DNA of 5,753 nt from Campylobacteraceae bacterium (GCA_027083895.1 JALWMN010000078.1:1-5753), one strand, 5' to 3'. Positions 1 through 5,753 are shown, counted from the first letter of the stretch. The notes: generated by a model not told the origin, from the letters alone. Numbers and translations: made by a program.

Positions 1-162
1 CTCCTTATGAGTCAAAATGAGATTCAAGGAAAAGATAAAATCGGAAAGAGCCATGCAGAGATTGATAAGCTTTCAAAAAGTATTAAGAGTGGGAAAAGGG
101 GTAACAGAGGTCTCAAAAGAGTAAAACGAGGCTATAATCGAAGTCAAAGAAGAGCTCAATAG
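1..162 (+). other. Short basic open frame, unidentified, probably not a gene
   Basis: A frame is open from the window edge to a TAG at 160-162, with an internal ATG at 7-9 that would give 51 residues. The product would be almost only K, R, S, G, N and Q, ending in NRSQRRAQ, which is typical of reading a purine-rich strand in a chance frame. A second frame (ATG 17, TAA 122-124, then open again to about 203) has a more protein-like mix, with stretches such as VLRVGKGVTEVSKE and EVKEELNRGY, but is split by the stop. It could be the decayed end of an older gene. I recognise no family in either frame. Nothing else gene-like is visible before the promoter. Confidence 0.2.
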
Positions 163-190
163 AGGGTATAGAGCTAAGAGAGTTAGAAAG

Positions 191-238
191 TTTTCTTGTT
201 TAAAGTGATTTTAAAAAAATTTGGGTAAAATCGCGACT
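191..238 (+). promoter_or_regulatory. rpsB operon promoter (sigma70, Campylobacterota type)
   Basis: A -10 box TAAAAT at 226-231 is preceded by GGG and by alternating T- and A-runs from 191 to 223, with no convincing -35 hexamer. This is the pattern known for the main sigma factor of Campylobacter and relatives, where periodic T-rich DNA stands in for the -35 box. Transcription would begin near 236-239, just before the first leader hairpin. The stretch between the -10 and the start (CGCGAC, 232-237) is GC-rich in an AT-rich region. That is the discriminator type linked to stringent control of ribosomal genes in other bacteria; applying it here is inference. Confidence 0.6.
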
Positions 239-356
239 GTTTTCATCTGCGAGTGCAGAAAAACACATGTAGTTATTCCTTGATAGGTTGCGCTTATGCG
301 TTAAGGGCTACAGAGGGATAAACCTAAAATTATTACTTTTTACAAGGAGCTAACCT
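238..356 (+). promoter_or_regulatory. Structured rpsB leader, candidate S2 autoregulatory element
   Basis: Two hairpins are visible. Hairpin A (238-265) pairs TGTTTT with AAAACA and CTGC (247-250) with GCAG (255-258) around the loop GAGT. Hairpin B (268-312) pairs TGTAG (268-272) with CTACA (308-312), TCCTT (277-281) with AAGGG (303-307, one G-U), and GCGC (290-293) with GCGT (298-301, one G-U) around TTAT. A bulge, GATAGGTT (282-289), stays free inside B. TAGGTT (284-289) is complementary to AACCTA at 321-326, and ATAGGTT (283-289) to AACCTAT at 352-358, which covers the first two bases of the ATG. The ribosome binding site AAGGAG is at 344-349. In gammaproteobacteria the rpsB leader (t44 in Rfam) is bound by S2 and represses rpsB-tsf. 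This element sits in the same place, but homology is not shown. Confidence 0.5.
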
Positions 357-1481
357 ATGGTTACAATGAAAGATCTACTAGAGTGTGGTGTACACTTTGG
401 ACACCAAACAAGAAGATGGAATCCAAAAATGAAGAAATTCATCTTTGGTGAGAGAAAAAATATCTATATTATTGACCTCCAAAAGACACTTCGTTACTTT
501 AAATATACTTACAATGTTGTAAGAGATGCTGCTGCAGAGGGAAAAACAATACTTTTTGTTGGTACAAAGAAGCAAGCAAGAGCTGCTATTAAAGAGCATG
601 CACAAAGATGTGGTATGCCTTATGTTGCTACAAGATGGCTTGGAGGTATGTTAACAAACTATCCAACGATTAAAAAGTCGATTAGAAAGTTAGAACTTAT
701 TGAGCAGATGGAAGAGAGTGGTCAGATGGAGCTACGTACAAAAAAAGAGGCGTTAATGCTTCAAAGAAAGAAGGAGAAACTCTTAAAGTATCTTGAGGGG
801 TATAGAAATTTAGAGAAGACTCCAGATATGCTATTTGTTATTGATGCTGTAAAAGAGCATATTGCTATCAAAGAGGCAAGACGAATGGGTATGAAGATTA
901 TTGCTCCACTTGATACAAACTGTGATCCAGATTTGATTGACTACCCAATTCCAGGAAATGATGATGCAATTAGATCGATTAACCTTTTTTGTAGAGAGAT
1001 TGCAGATGCTATTATTGAAGGGAAAGCATTAGCTGCTGAAGCAAGTGGTGAAGAGGCTGAAGGTGAAACTGAAGGAATTTCTGAAGCTGCTGCTGAGGCT
1101 GCAAATGTAAGTAAGGAAGAGGTTGCAGAGATAAAAGAGGAGATTGCAAAAGAGGCAAGTGATGCACAAGAGGAGATTAAAGAGGAGTCTGTAGCGTCAA
1201 AAGAGGAGACTCAAAAGGAAGAAGATACCAAAAGTGAAGCACAAGATGAGAAAAGGGAAGAGTCGAAAGATTCTAGCGAGAAAAAAGGTGATGATTTAAC
1301 CAAAATTAAAGGTATTGGTAAAGTGAGTGCTGAAAACTTAAAGAAAGAGGGCATTACTACAATCGAAGAGGTTGCAAATATGAGTGATGAGCAGATAGAG
1401 ATGATGGAGACAAAATATAGCTTTAGAGGTGACTTTAGAGAGTCTGTTGCTCATGCAAAAGAGTTAGTAGCCGCAAAGTAA
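357..1481 (+). CDS. rpsB: 30S ribosomal protein S2 with C-terminal helix-hairpin-helix extension
   Basis: S2 is a structural protein of the small ribosomal subunit, needed for binding of S1 and for mRNA docking. Residues 1 to about 225 are classic S2: [20 protein letters not shown] (4-23), FVGTKKQA (67-74), RWLGGMLTN (93-101), then [20 protein letters not shown] (183-202) and AIRSINLF (204-211). The start is ATG 357, with AAGGAG 7 nt upstream. At 374 residues it is far longer than the 240-260 usual for S2. Residues about 226-311 form an acidic, E/K/A-rich tail, likely helical or disordered, with repeated KEE/EEI words. Residues about 312-374 look like a helix-hairpin-helix module ([20 protein letters not shown], 314-333). 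Such modules bind nucleic acid without sequence specificity, and similar ones occur as tails on other ribosomal proteins. First gene of the operon, followed 10 bp later by tsf. The S2 assignment is secure; the role of the tail is unknown. Confidence 0.97.
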   Translation: MVTMKDLLECGVHFGHQTRRWNPKMKKFIFGERKNIYIIDLQKTLRYFKYTYNVVRDAAAEGKTILFVGTKKQARAAIKEHAQRCGMPYVATRWLGGMLTNYPTIKKSIRKLELIEQMEESGQMELRTKKEALMLQRKKEKLLKYLEGYRNLEKTPDMLFVIDAVKEHIAIKEARRMGMKIIAPLDTNCDPDLIDYPIPGNDDAIRSINLFCREIADAIIEGKALAAEASGEEAEGETEGISEAAAEAANVSKEEVAEIKEEIAKEASDAQEEIKEESVASKEETQKEEDTKSEAQDEKREESKDSSEKKGDDLTKIKGIGKVSAENLKKEGITTIEEVANMSDEQIEMMETKYSFRGDFRESVAHAKELVAAK

Positions 1482-1491
1482 GGAGAGGATA

Positions 1492-2370
1492 ATGGCAAAT
1501 TTCGGACCAAAAGAGATTAAAAAGTTACGAGAGATGACCGATGCTGGTATGATGGATTGTAAGCAGGCATTGGCGGCAACAGATGGTGATATGGAGAAGG
1601 CTCAAGAGTGGCTTAGAAAAAAAGGGTTAGGTGCAGCTGCAAAGAAGGCTGATAAAGTGGCAGCAGAGGGTGTTATAGCAATAAAGAGTGATGGTAAAAA
1701 AGCGATTATGCTTGAGATTAATTCGCAAACCGACTTTGTTGCAAAAAATGAAAAGTTCCAATCTTTTGTAAATGAAGTATTAGAGCATGTAATGGCAAAT
1801 GATTTTAATAGTATTGATGAGATACAAGCAAGCCAAATTAATGGTCAGCCATTTAGTGAGTATTTGGCACTTCAAATTGCAACCATTGGTGAAAATTTAG
1901 TTGTTAGAAGATATGAGAAGGTTGTTACTAATGGTTCTATTGGTACTTATGTACATGCAAACTCTAAAGTTGGTGTAATAGTTGCGAGTGATGCAGAGGG
2001 TGTCGAAGATGCACTGAAAAATATTGCAATGCATGCAGCTGCAATGAATCCTAAGTATATTAATGAAGCTGCAGTACCTGAAGATGTCATTGAAAAAGAG
2101 AAAGAGATTGCAAGAGAACAGCTTCTTAAAGAGGGGAAACCAGAAGCTATTTTAGAGAAGATTCTTCCAGGTAAAATTAAGAGATTTATGCAAGATAATA
2201 CATTAGAGAATCAGAAATTTGTTATGGATGATAAGATTAGTGTTGCACAGTATCTTGTAAACGCTAATAAAGATGCTAAACTTACTGAGTACAAGCGATT
2301 TGAACTTGGTGAAGGTATTGAAAAAGTAGAAGAGGATTTTGCTGCGGAAGTAGCGAAGCAGATGGCATAA
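1492..2370 (+). CDS. tsf: Translation elongation factor Ts (EF-Ts)
   Basis: EF-Ts is the cytoplasmic guanine nucleotide exchange factor that releases GDP from EF-Tu so it can reload GTP. The N-terminal UBA-like domain (residues 1-55) carries the family signature KLREMTDAGMMDCKQAL (11-27) and GDMEKAQEWLRKKG (32-45). The core holds NSQTDFVAKNE (77-87), where D81-F82 match the residue pair that wedges into EF-Tu near its magnesium site. HAAAMNP (181-187) and the C-terminal KPEAILEKILPGKIKRF (216-232) are also typical. Its 292 residues match the usual full length (E. coli about 283). AAGGAG at 1480-1485 overlaps the rpsB stop and lies 6 nt from the ATG, so it probably shares the rpsB transcript and control. 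rpsB-tsf is a near-universal bacterial pair. Confidence 0.97.
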   Translation: MANFGPKEIKKLREMTDAGMMDCKQALAATDGDMEKAQEWLRKKGLGAAAKKADKVAAEGVIAIKSDGKKAIMLEINSQTDFVAKNEKFQSFVNEVLEHVMANDFNSIDEIQASQINGQPFSEYLALQIATIGENLVVRRYEKVVTNGSIGTYVHANSKVGVIVASDAEGVEDALKNIAMHAAAMNPKYINEAAVPEDVIEKEKEIAREQLLKEGKPEAILEKILPGKIKRFMQDNTLENQKFVMDDKISVAQYLVNANKDAKLTEYKRFELGEGIEKVEEDFAAEVAKQMA

Positions 2371-2389
2371 TTGCCCTGCCTCTTAACCC

Positions 2390-3664
2390 ATGACTCCTGA
2401 TGATCTCTACTATCAATTAACTGATAATAATATTTTTCTTAGTGGTGGTGCCGGTGTTGGCAAAAGCTACTTGACTACTAAAATTATAGAACTTTTTAAG
2501 CAAGAGGGAAAGAGTGTTATTCCTTTAGGTTCTACAGGCATTAGTGCGGTTAATATTGGTGGTTATACACTTCATAGCTTTTTTGTTTTTGGGATTGCTT
2601 CGACACTCGAGGAGCTACGACTTCAGGATAGAAAAAATAGTAGTCGATTGAGTGAACTTAAAAAAGTGCTTCAGAATTTAGATTTAATTATAATAGATGA
2701 GATTAGTATGGTCTCTGTAGACTTAATGGATATGATCTATTATAGATTAGAACAGCTTGGATTTAATGGTCGCCTTTTAGTCGTGGGTGATTTTTATCAG
2801 CTACCACCAGTTGTAAAGGAGCAAAAGAGCAATGGACTCTTTGAGTACTCCTATTATGCATTTGATAGTAGTGCTTGGAGCAGATTCCATTTTAAACCTA
2901 TTATTTTAGAAGAGATTAAGCGTACAAAGGATAGAGAGTTCGCAAAGATTCTATCATCGATACGTAAAGGGGAAGTAACAAGTGAAGTTCGTAGTTACCT
3001 TCATACTCTTTTAAGAAACTATTTCCAAAGTGAACTTGATCCAACATATCTTTTTGGACGCAATCTAGAAGCAGAGTTGATGAATAAAGAGAAGCTATCT
3101 ATGATAGATGCTAATGAGGCACTCTATTTTTGGCAAAAAAAGAAGATAGGTTCAGTAGACGATAAACGAATAGAGAGTTGGTTAAAGGCTTTACCTATTG
3201 TTGAGAGCCTTCATTTAAAGGTAGGGGCACCAGTTATTTTTACTGTTAATAAGTGGGGTAAGTTTGTTAATGGGCAAAGAGGTGTTGTTGTAGAACTTGA
3301 GCCTGATCATATAATTATTGAGAGTGAGGGGAGAGAGATTACACTTTATAGGCACGATTTTGAATTAACAAAGATCAATCCAGAGACACTTGAGAGTGAA
3401 GTAGTTGCATATGTAGAACAATTTCCCATAAAATTGGCCTATGCTATTACAATTCATAGATCCCAAGGGATGAGTTTAGCTTCAATGGTATGTAATGTTG
3501 ATAGACTCTTTGTTCCAGGGCAATTTTATGTTGCAATATCGCGTGCTATTGACCCAAAATCTCTTCGAATAGAGTATAATAGAGGGGAGAGTTTTGATAC
3601 CTATCTAGATAGTGTTATAGTTAAAAATAGGAGAGTTGATAGTTTCTATAAGGAGCTTGTGTGA
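2390..3664 (+). CDS. PIF1/RecD-like superfamily 1 helicase or AAA family ATPase
   Basis: The protein (424 residues) carries superfamily 1 helicase motifs in order: Walker A GGAGVGKS (19-26), motif Ia GSTGISAVNIGGYTLHSFF (47-65), Walker B IIIDEISMV (100-108), motif III GDFYQLPPV (133-141), NGQRGVVVEL (294-303), AYAITIHRSQGMSL (349-362) and GQFYVAISRA (377-386). This set and spacing fit PIF1/RecD-type 5'-3' DNA helicases, which use ATP to unwind DNA or displace bound proteins. No extra nuclease or zinc domain is visible. The ATG at 2390 is the first start after an in-frame stop at 2384-2386 and has no Shine-Dalgarno: the preceding 19 bases are pyrimidine-rich. Translation may therefore rely on coupling to tsf or be weak. 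It overlaps rlmH by 4 bp. Family is confident; cellular role, and why it sits among translation genes, is not known. Confidence 0.88.
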   Translation: MTPDDLYYQLTDNNIFLSGGAGVGKSYLTTKIIELFKQEGKSVIPLGSTGISAVNIGGYTLHSFFVFGIASTLEELRLQDRKNSSRLSELKKVLQNLDLIIIDEISMVSVDLMDMIYYRLEQLGFNGRLLVVGDFYQLPPVVKEQKSNGLFEYSYYAFDSSAWSRFHFKPIILEEIKRTKDREFAKILSSIRKGEVTSEVRSYLHTLLRNYFQSELDPTYLFGRNLEAELMNKEKLSMIDANEALYFWQKKKIGSVDDKRIESWLKALPIVESLHLKVGAPVIFTVNKWGKFVNGQRGVVVELEPDHIIIESEGREITLYRHDFELTKINPETLESEVVAYVEQFPIKLAYAITIHRSQGMSLASMVCNVDRLFVPGQFYVAISRAIDPKSLRIEYNRGESFDTYLDSVIVKNRRVDSFYKELV

Positions 3665-4119
3665 ACATTAAAATCTATACTATAGATAAGCAAGGGAAGC
3701 CAAATCTCTATACTCCACTAATTGAGCATTATAAAAAAATTGCTAAACCATTTGCAAAAATTGAGACTATTGATATATTTTCAAACTCAATCGCAAAGGC
3801 TCAAGAGAGTTCAGCGAAATTAGCACAACTTGAGTATGAGAAGGCATTTCGCCCATATCTTAATGGCTATAGTGTAGTGTTAGATCCGCATGCCAAAGAG
3901 GTAGATAGTATAGAGTTTTCTAAAATTTTTCAAAAAAATGCACATGTAAATTTTTTTATTGGTGGTGCGTATGGATTGGGGCAAAAATTTGTCAAAAGTG
4001 CCAATTTATCAGTTTCTTTTGGTAGAATTACAATCTCTCATAAGCTGGTAAAAGTGTTACTTTTAGAGCAGATTTATAGAGGGTTAACAATAATTAATAA
4101 TCATCCGTATCATAAATAA
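3661..4119 (+). CDS. rlmH: 23S rRNA (pseudouridine1915-N3)-methyltransferase RlmH
   Basis: RlmH is a small SPOUT-fold enzyme, acting as a dimer, that uses S-adenosylmethionine to methylate N3 of pseudouridine 1915 in helix 69 of 23S rRNA in assembled ribosomes. The knotted cofactor region is clear: FFIGGAYGLGQKF (98-110), ISHKLVKVLLLEQIYRG (125-141) and the invariant C-terminal NNHPYHK (146-152). Its 152 residues match the family length of about 150-160. The start is GTG 3661, overlapping the helicase stop as GTGA, with AAGGAG at 3650-3655 inside the helicase gene; this is a translational coupling arrangement. The segment LDPHAKEVDS (74-83) has Ala where many family members have Gly, a minor difference. 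Last gene of the operon. Confidence 0.95.
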   Translation: MNIKIYTIDKQGKPNLYTPLIEHYKKIAKPFAKIETIDIFSNSIAKAQESSAKLAQLEYEKAFRPYLNGYSVVLDPHAKEVDSIEFSKIFQKNAHVNFFIGGAYGLGQKFVKSANLSVSFGRITISHKLVKVLLLEQIYRGLTIINNHPYHK

Positions 4120-4196
4120 GCAATCCTATAAAAAATAACTTAAAAGGAATAAAAAAATAGAAAAACAATAATCTGGCTATACTAAATATAAAAGGT
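4120..4196. other. AT-rich gap after rlmH
   Basis: These 77 bases after the rlmH stop are A-rich on the + strand and hold no reading frame or hairpin that I can support. A TATACT box at 4178-4183 could serve as a -10 for + strand transcription into the hairpin region that begins at 4197, but no -35 or other support is visible. No intrinsic terminator for the rpsB operon lies in this stretch. Confidence 0.5.
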
Positions 4197-4222
4197 TCTC
4201 AAGAGAGTATTTTCTCTTGAGA
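4197..4222 (-). terminator. Perfect 10-bp hairpin, possible terminator of the IS-side transcript
   Basis: TCTCAAGAGA (4197-4206) and TCTCTTGAGA (4213-4222) are exact complements around a 6-nt loop. Read on the minus strand, the hairpin is followed by ACC and then TTTTATATTT, a weak U-tract. It could thus end a transcript coming from the transposase side. On the + strand no T-run follows, so as a terminator for rlmH it would be incomplete. It may also be simply the last stem of the adjoining structured RNA. Confidence 0.4.
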
Positions 4223-4392
4223 GTGTTTGATTCTTGAAGCACTTTAAAAAAGGTTCGATAGCTGGATTTGAACTAAAGTGTTTCAATGATCAAACAGCTC
4301 AAGTCTGTTTGACAATGGTAAAGTAGAGAGTTTCTTATTTTGCTCTCTATGGTGTTTGCCAAGTTCTATAACAACTTACTGTTAAATAGTTG
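4197..4392 (-). ncRNA. Candidate IS110/IS1111-family guide RNA (bridge RNA/seekRNA-like) region
   Basis: This non-coding stretch on the 3' side of the transposase is nearly all base-paired. After the 4197-4222 hairpin comes a long imperfect stem: GTTTGAT (4225-4231) with ATCAAAC (4289-4295), TTGAA (4234-4238) with TTCAA (4282-4286), CACTTTA (4240-4246) with TAAAGTG (4274-4280), and GTTC (4253-4256) with GAAC (4270-4273), leaving a 13-nt loop at 4257-4269. A competing stem pairs TCAAACAG (4290-4297) with CTGTTTGA (4305-4312). Next, TAGAGAG (4324-4330) pairs with CTCTCTA (4343-4349), extended by GGTAAA (4317-4322) with TTTGCC (4355-4360); then CAACT (4372-4376) with AGTTG (4388-4392). Words of 9-10 bp match the 5' end of the element in both orientations. 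IS1111-type elements are known to encode a targeting RNA downstream of the transposase. Strand and exact ends are inferred. Confidence 0.45.
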
Positions 4393-4396
4393 AATG

Positions 4397-4408
4397 AGAC
4401 AACAAAGG
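4397..4408 (+). repeat. 12-bp inverted repeat, transposase 3' side
   Basis: AGACAACAAAGG lies 6 bp beyond the transposase stop codon and reads inward towards the gene. It is a perfect inverted copy of 5653-5664. It fits the subterminal repeat expected of IS1111-type elements. Alternatively, if transcribed from the minus strand it would give an RNA segment complementary to one strand of the opposite end. Confidence 0.75.
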
Positions 4409-4414
4409 TACTAT

Positions 4415-5644
4415 CTATTGCTGAAATACTCTTTGTGGGTTATACGCAACATTGTTTTTATATATAGCTAAGATAATTTGAGCAAGTTTTCTTGCAACAA
4501 TAATAACAGCTTCCTTTTTGGCTCTGCCTTGAGAGACTTTATCTCTGTAGAGTTTGTTTAACTCTTTATTGTGTCGAATAGCAGCAATTGCAGCTTGATA
4601 AAGAGCTTTTTTGGCTAACTTGGCTCCTCTTTTAGCAAGAGGGCCATTAATAAGTTTGTTGCCAGATTGCTCAAGTGTTGGATAGAGACCTAAATAACCT
4701 ATAAAAGAGGAGGCTCTCTTAAACCTAGAGAGTTCGCCACACTCACTCATAAGAGCAAAAATTGTCTTATCACTAACACCTGGTATGGTTCTAAGGTTAT
4801 CAATAATATCAATAACCTCTTGCTCTTCATCTCTATTGAGTTTTGGGACTTGATTAAAGAGCTTTAACATCTCATTTTCTAACTCTTCAAGCTCTGCTTG
4901 AAGTAGTTTAATTACTCTAATATGGGATTTAATAACATAAGCTCTCTCATCTTTACCATTGCCTTGGTAAATAGAGGCTTTGGCTAACTCTAAAAGCTTA
5001 ATAGCTTTTTCTCTATTAAAATTGTTTCCTTTAATACCTCTAAAGGTTTTTAAGACTCTATCCACATTTGCATATTCGTAATGTTTTGCAGTTGGATACT
5101 TCTCAAGCAGAGCTAACCCTGTAACATTAAAGGGGTCTTTAATAACTTGCTCCATTTCAGGGAATACAACACTTAAAAGAGTTTGTATCTGTCTTTTATG
5201 CTTTTTAAGCTCTTCAAGCAAAGAGTGTTTGTGTCTATAGAGTGCTTTAATAGATTGATACATATCTTGGCTAACATAAGCTTTAGAGTATCTACCACTC
5301 TTTATAAGAGCTGCTATCATTAAAGCATCGATATTGTCGTTTTTAACCTTTTTCATACTATCTAACTCTCTAAATTTATTTGTCTGATAAGGATTAAGTA
5401 ATAATACCTTAAATCCTTTCTCTTTTAAATAAAGATAGAGATTTTCAAAAAAGAGATTAGTAGCCTCCATACCGATAGTAAAGCAGCTCTTATTACTAAT
5501 AGAATCTAAAAGTAAAAGGAGCTCTTTAAAGCCTTGTTTACTATTATGAAACTTTAAAGACCTCTTTATGATTTTATCATTACTATCAACCACACAAGCA
5601 ATATGAAAACTTTTAGCTATATCTATACCTACAAAGTACTCCAT
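4415..5644 (-). CDS. IS110-family transposase (DEDD recombinase)
   Basis: This recombinase carries out excision, circle formation and insertion of its element. The N-terminal RuvC-like domain holds the DEDD set: D8 in VGIDIAKS, E60 in IGMEAT, and D103 and D106 in KNDNIDAL. A central helical, charged region (about 130-275) is followed by the C-terminal Tnp_20-type domain with LRTIPGVSDKT (284-294), FIGYLGLYP (314-322) and the serine S327 in LEQSGNK, which takes part in DNA cleavage in studied members. I chose ATG 5644, giving MEYFVGIDIAKS at the usual family start, with AAGGGA at 5657-5652 seven nt upstream. An in-frame ATG at 5716 would add 24 unfamiliar residues and run through the inverted repeat. 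At 409 residues it is intact and towards the long end for the family. It converges on rlmH. Confidence 0.95.
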   Translation of the reverse strand: MEYFVGIDIAKSFHIACVVDSNDKIIKRSLKFHNSKQGFKELLLLLDSISNKSCFTIGMEATNLFFENLYLYLKEKGFKVLLLNPYQTNKFRELDSMKKVKNDNIDALMIAALIKSGRYSKAYVSQDMYQSIKALYRHKHSLLEELKKHKRQIQTLLSVVFPEMEQVIKDPFNVTGLALLEKYPTAKHYEYANVDRVLKTFRGIKGNNFNREKAIKLLELAKASIYQGNGKDERAYVIKSHIRVIKLLQAELEELENEMLKLFNQVPKLNRDEEQEVIDIIDNLRTIPGVSDKTIFALMSECGELSRFKRASSFIGYLGLYPTLEQSGNKLINGPLAKRGAKLAKKALYQAAIAAIRHNKELNKLYRDKVSQGRAKKEAVIIVARKLAQIILAIYKNNVAYNPQRVFQQ

Positions 5645-5652
5645 TGTATATC

Positions 5653-5664
5653 CCTTTGTTGTCT
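5653..5664 (-). repeat. 12-bp inverted repeat, transposase 5' side
   Basis: CCTTTGTTGTCT on the + strand is the exact reverse complement of 4397-4408. It ends 8 bp before the transposase ATG, and its inner AAAGG contributes to the ribosome binding site of the transposase. Translation signal and recombination end therefore overlap. Confidence 0.75.
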
Positions 5665-5686
5665 GTTTGATTTTACTTACAGCCTC

Positions 5687-5740
5687 GTAACTATAGAGAG
5701 TTGGTACAAAAACCACTCTAGCATCCTATGGGTAAGTTAC
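5687..5740. other. Imperfect long hairpin beyond the 5' inverted repeat
   Basis: GTAACT (5687-5692) pairs with AGTTAC (5735-5740), ATAG (5693-5696) with CTAT (5726-5729), AGAG (5697-5700) with CTCT (5716-5719), and TGGT (5702-5705) with ACCA (5712-5715) around the loop ACAAAA. Internal bulges occur at 5701, 5720-5725 and 5730-5734. Such interrupted stems resemble the bulged loops of IS110 bridge RNAs, which in that group lie upstream of the transposase. It could equally be a hairpin of the insertion target, since some IS110/IS1111 members insert into structured or repeated sites. The window ends 13 bases later. Confidence 0.35.
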
Positions 5741-5753
5741 TAAAGTCAAACGC

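Larger units (their letters stand above)
4197..5671 (-). mobile_element. IS110-family insertion sequence (IS1111-like layout), ends uncertain
   Basis: The element consists of an intact IS110-family transposase, 12-bp perfect inverted repeats just outside the gene, and a structured non-coding segment on its 3' side. The family moves through a circular intermediate, often has subterminal inverted repeats (IS1111 group), and leaves little or no target duplication. The right boundary given assumes about 7 bp beyond the inverted repeat; the left boundary assumes the structured RNA belongs to the element, giving about 1.47 kb, a usual size. If the repeats mark both ends, the element would be only about 4394-5671 and would contain no room for a guide RNA. 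Structured DNA beyond 5671 leaves a third option, an element continuing past the window. Confidence 0.6.

Noticed and set aside
133..138. Perfect TATAAT -10 word upstream of rpsB
   Set aside because: It lacks the T-rich periodic upstream DNA seen before the 226-231 box and lies within the unassigned open frame; a second, weaker start cannot be excluded.
378..605. A 75-residue frame on the minus strand inside rpsB
   Set aside because: It is the antisense shadow of the strongly conserved S2 coding sequence, with no ribosome binding site or family resemblance.
4197..4222. Hairpin as intrinsic terminator of rlmH on the + strand
   Set aside because: No T-run follows the stem on the + strand; the weak T-rich run is on the minus side only.
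4251..4275. tRNA-like T-loop words (GGTTCGAT on +, GTTCAAAT on -)
   Set aside because: No T-stem, anticodon arm or acceptor pairing surrounds them; they form the inner part of the long hairpin instead.
4197..4360. CRISPR-like repeats
   Set aside because: The repeated words are short, unevenly spaced and in mixed orientation, and pair with each other as hairpins; no regular repeat-spacer pattern exists.
5690..5695. TATAGT on the minus strand as a transposase promoter -10
   Set aside because: No matching -35 at a normal distance, and the word lies in the paired part of a hairpin; too weak to call.
5645..5716. Extended transposase start adding 24 residues
   Set aside because: The extension runs through the 12-bp inverted repeat and is unlike the family N-terminus, which begins a few residues before the first catalytic Asp; ATG 5644 has its own AAGGGA.

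Overview
The window looks like chromosome from an AT-rich Campylobacterota (epsilonproteobacterium), possibly a free-living Sulfurovum/Sulfurimonas-type organism. The evidence is the S2, EF-Ts and RlmH protein sequences, which closely resemble my recollection of the Campylobacter proteins. The promoter also fits: T-rich, with a clear -10 and no good -35. Genus is an inference; no search was run.

Layout. Positions 1-190 hold no recognisable gene, only a short purine-rich open frame. A sigma70-type promoter with its -10 at 226-231 precedes a leader of about 120 nt. The leader folds into two hairpins and carries a possible pseudoknot that could reach the rpsB start codon. Four genes then run on the + strand as a probable operon: rpsB (ribosomal protein S2, with a long acidic tail ending in a helix-hairpin-helix domain), tsf (EF-Ts), a PIF1/RecD-like superfamily 1 helicase or ATPase, and rlmH (23S rRNA pseudouridine-1915 methyltransferase). 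Gaps are 10 bp, 19 bp and a 4-bp overlap. Three of the four genes serve ribosome building or translation elongation; the helicase is the unexpected member.

From about 4197 to the right edge there is an insertion sequence of the IS110/IS1111 family, convergent with the operon. Its transposase is full length with an intact DEDD set and the C-terminal serine. Perfect 12-bp inverted repeats sit just outside both ends of the transposase gene. On the 3' side of the transposase is about 200 bp of non-coding DNA that is almost entirely hairpins. It repeats 9-10 bp words from the 5' end of the element in both orientations. By analogy with IS110-family bridge RNAs/seekRNAs this is the best candidate for a guide RNA gene and the most interesting part of the window. 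A second structured stretch lies beyond the other inverted repeat, so the true ends of the element are not settled.
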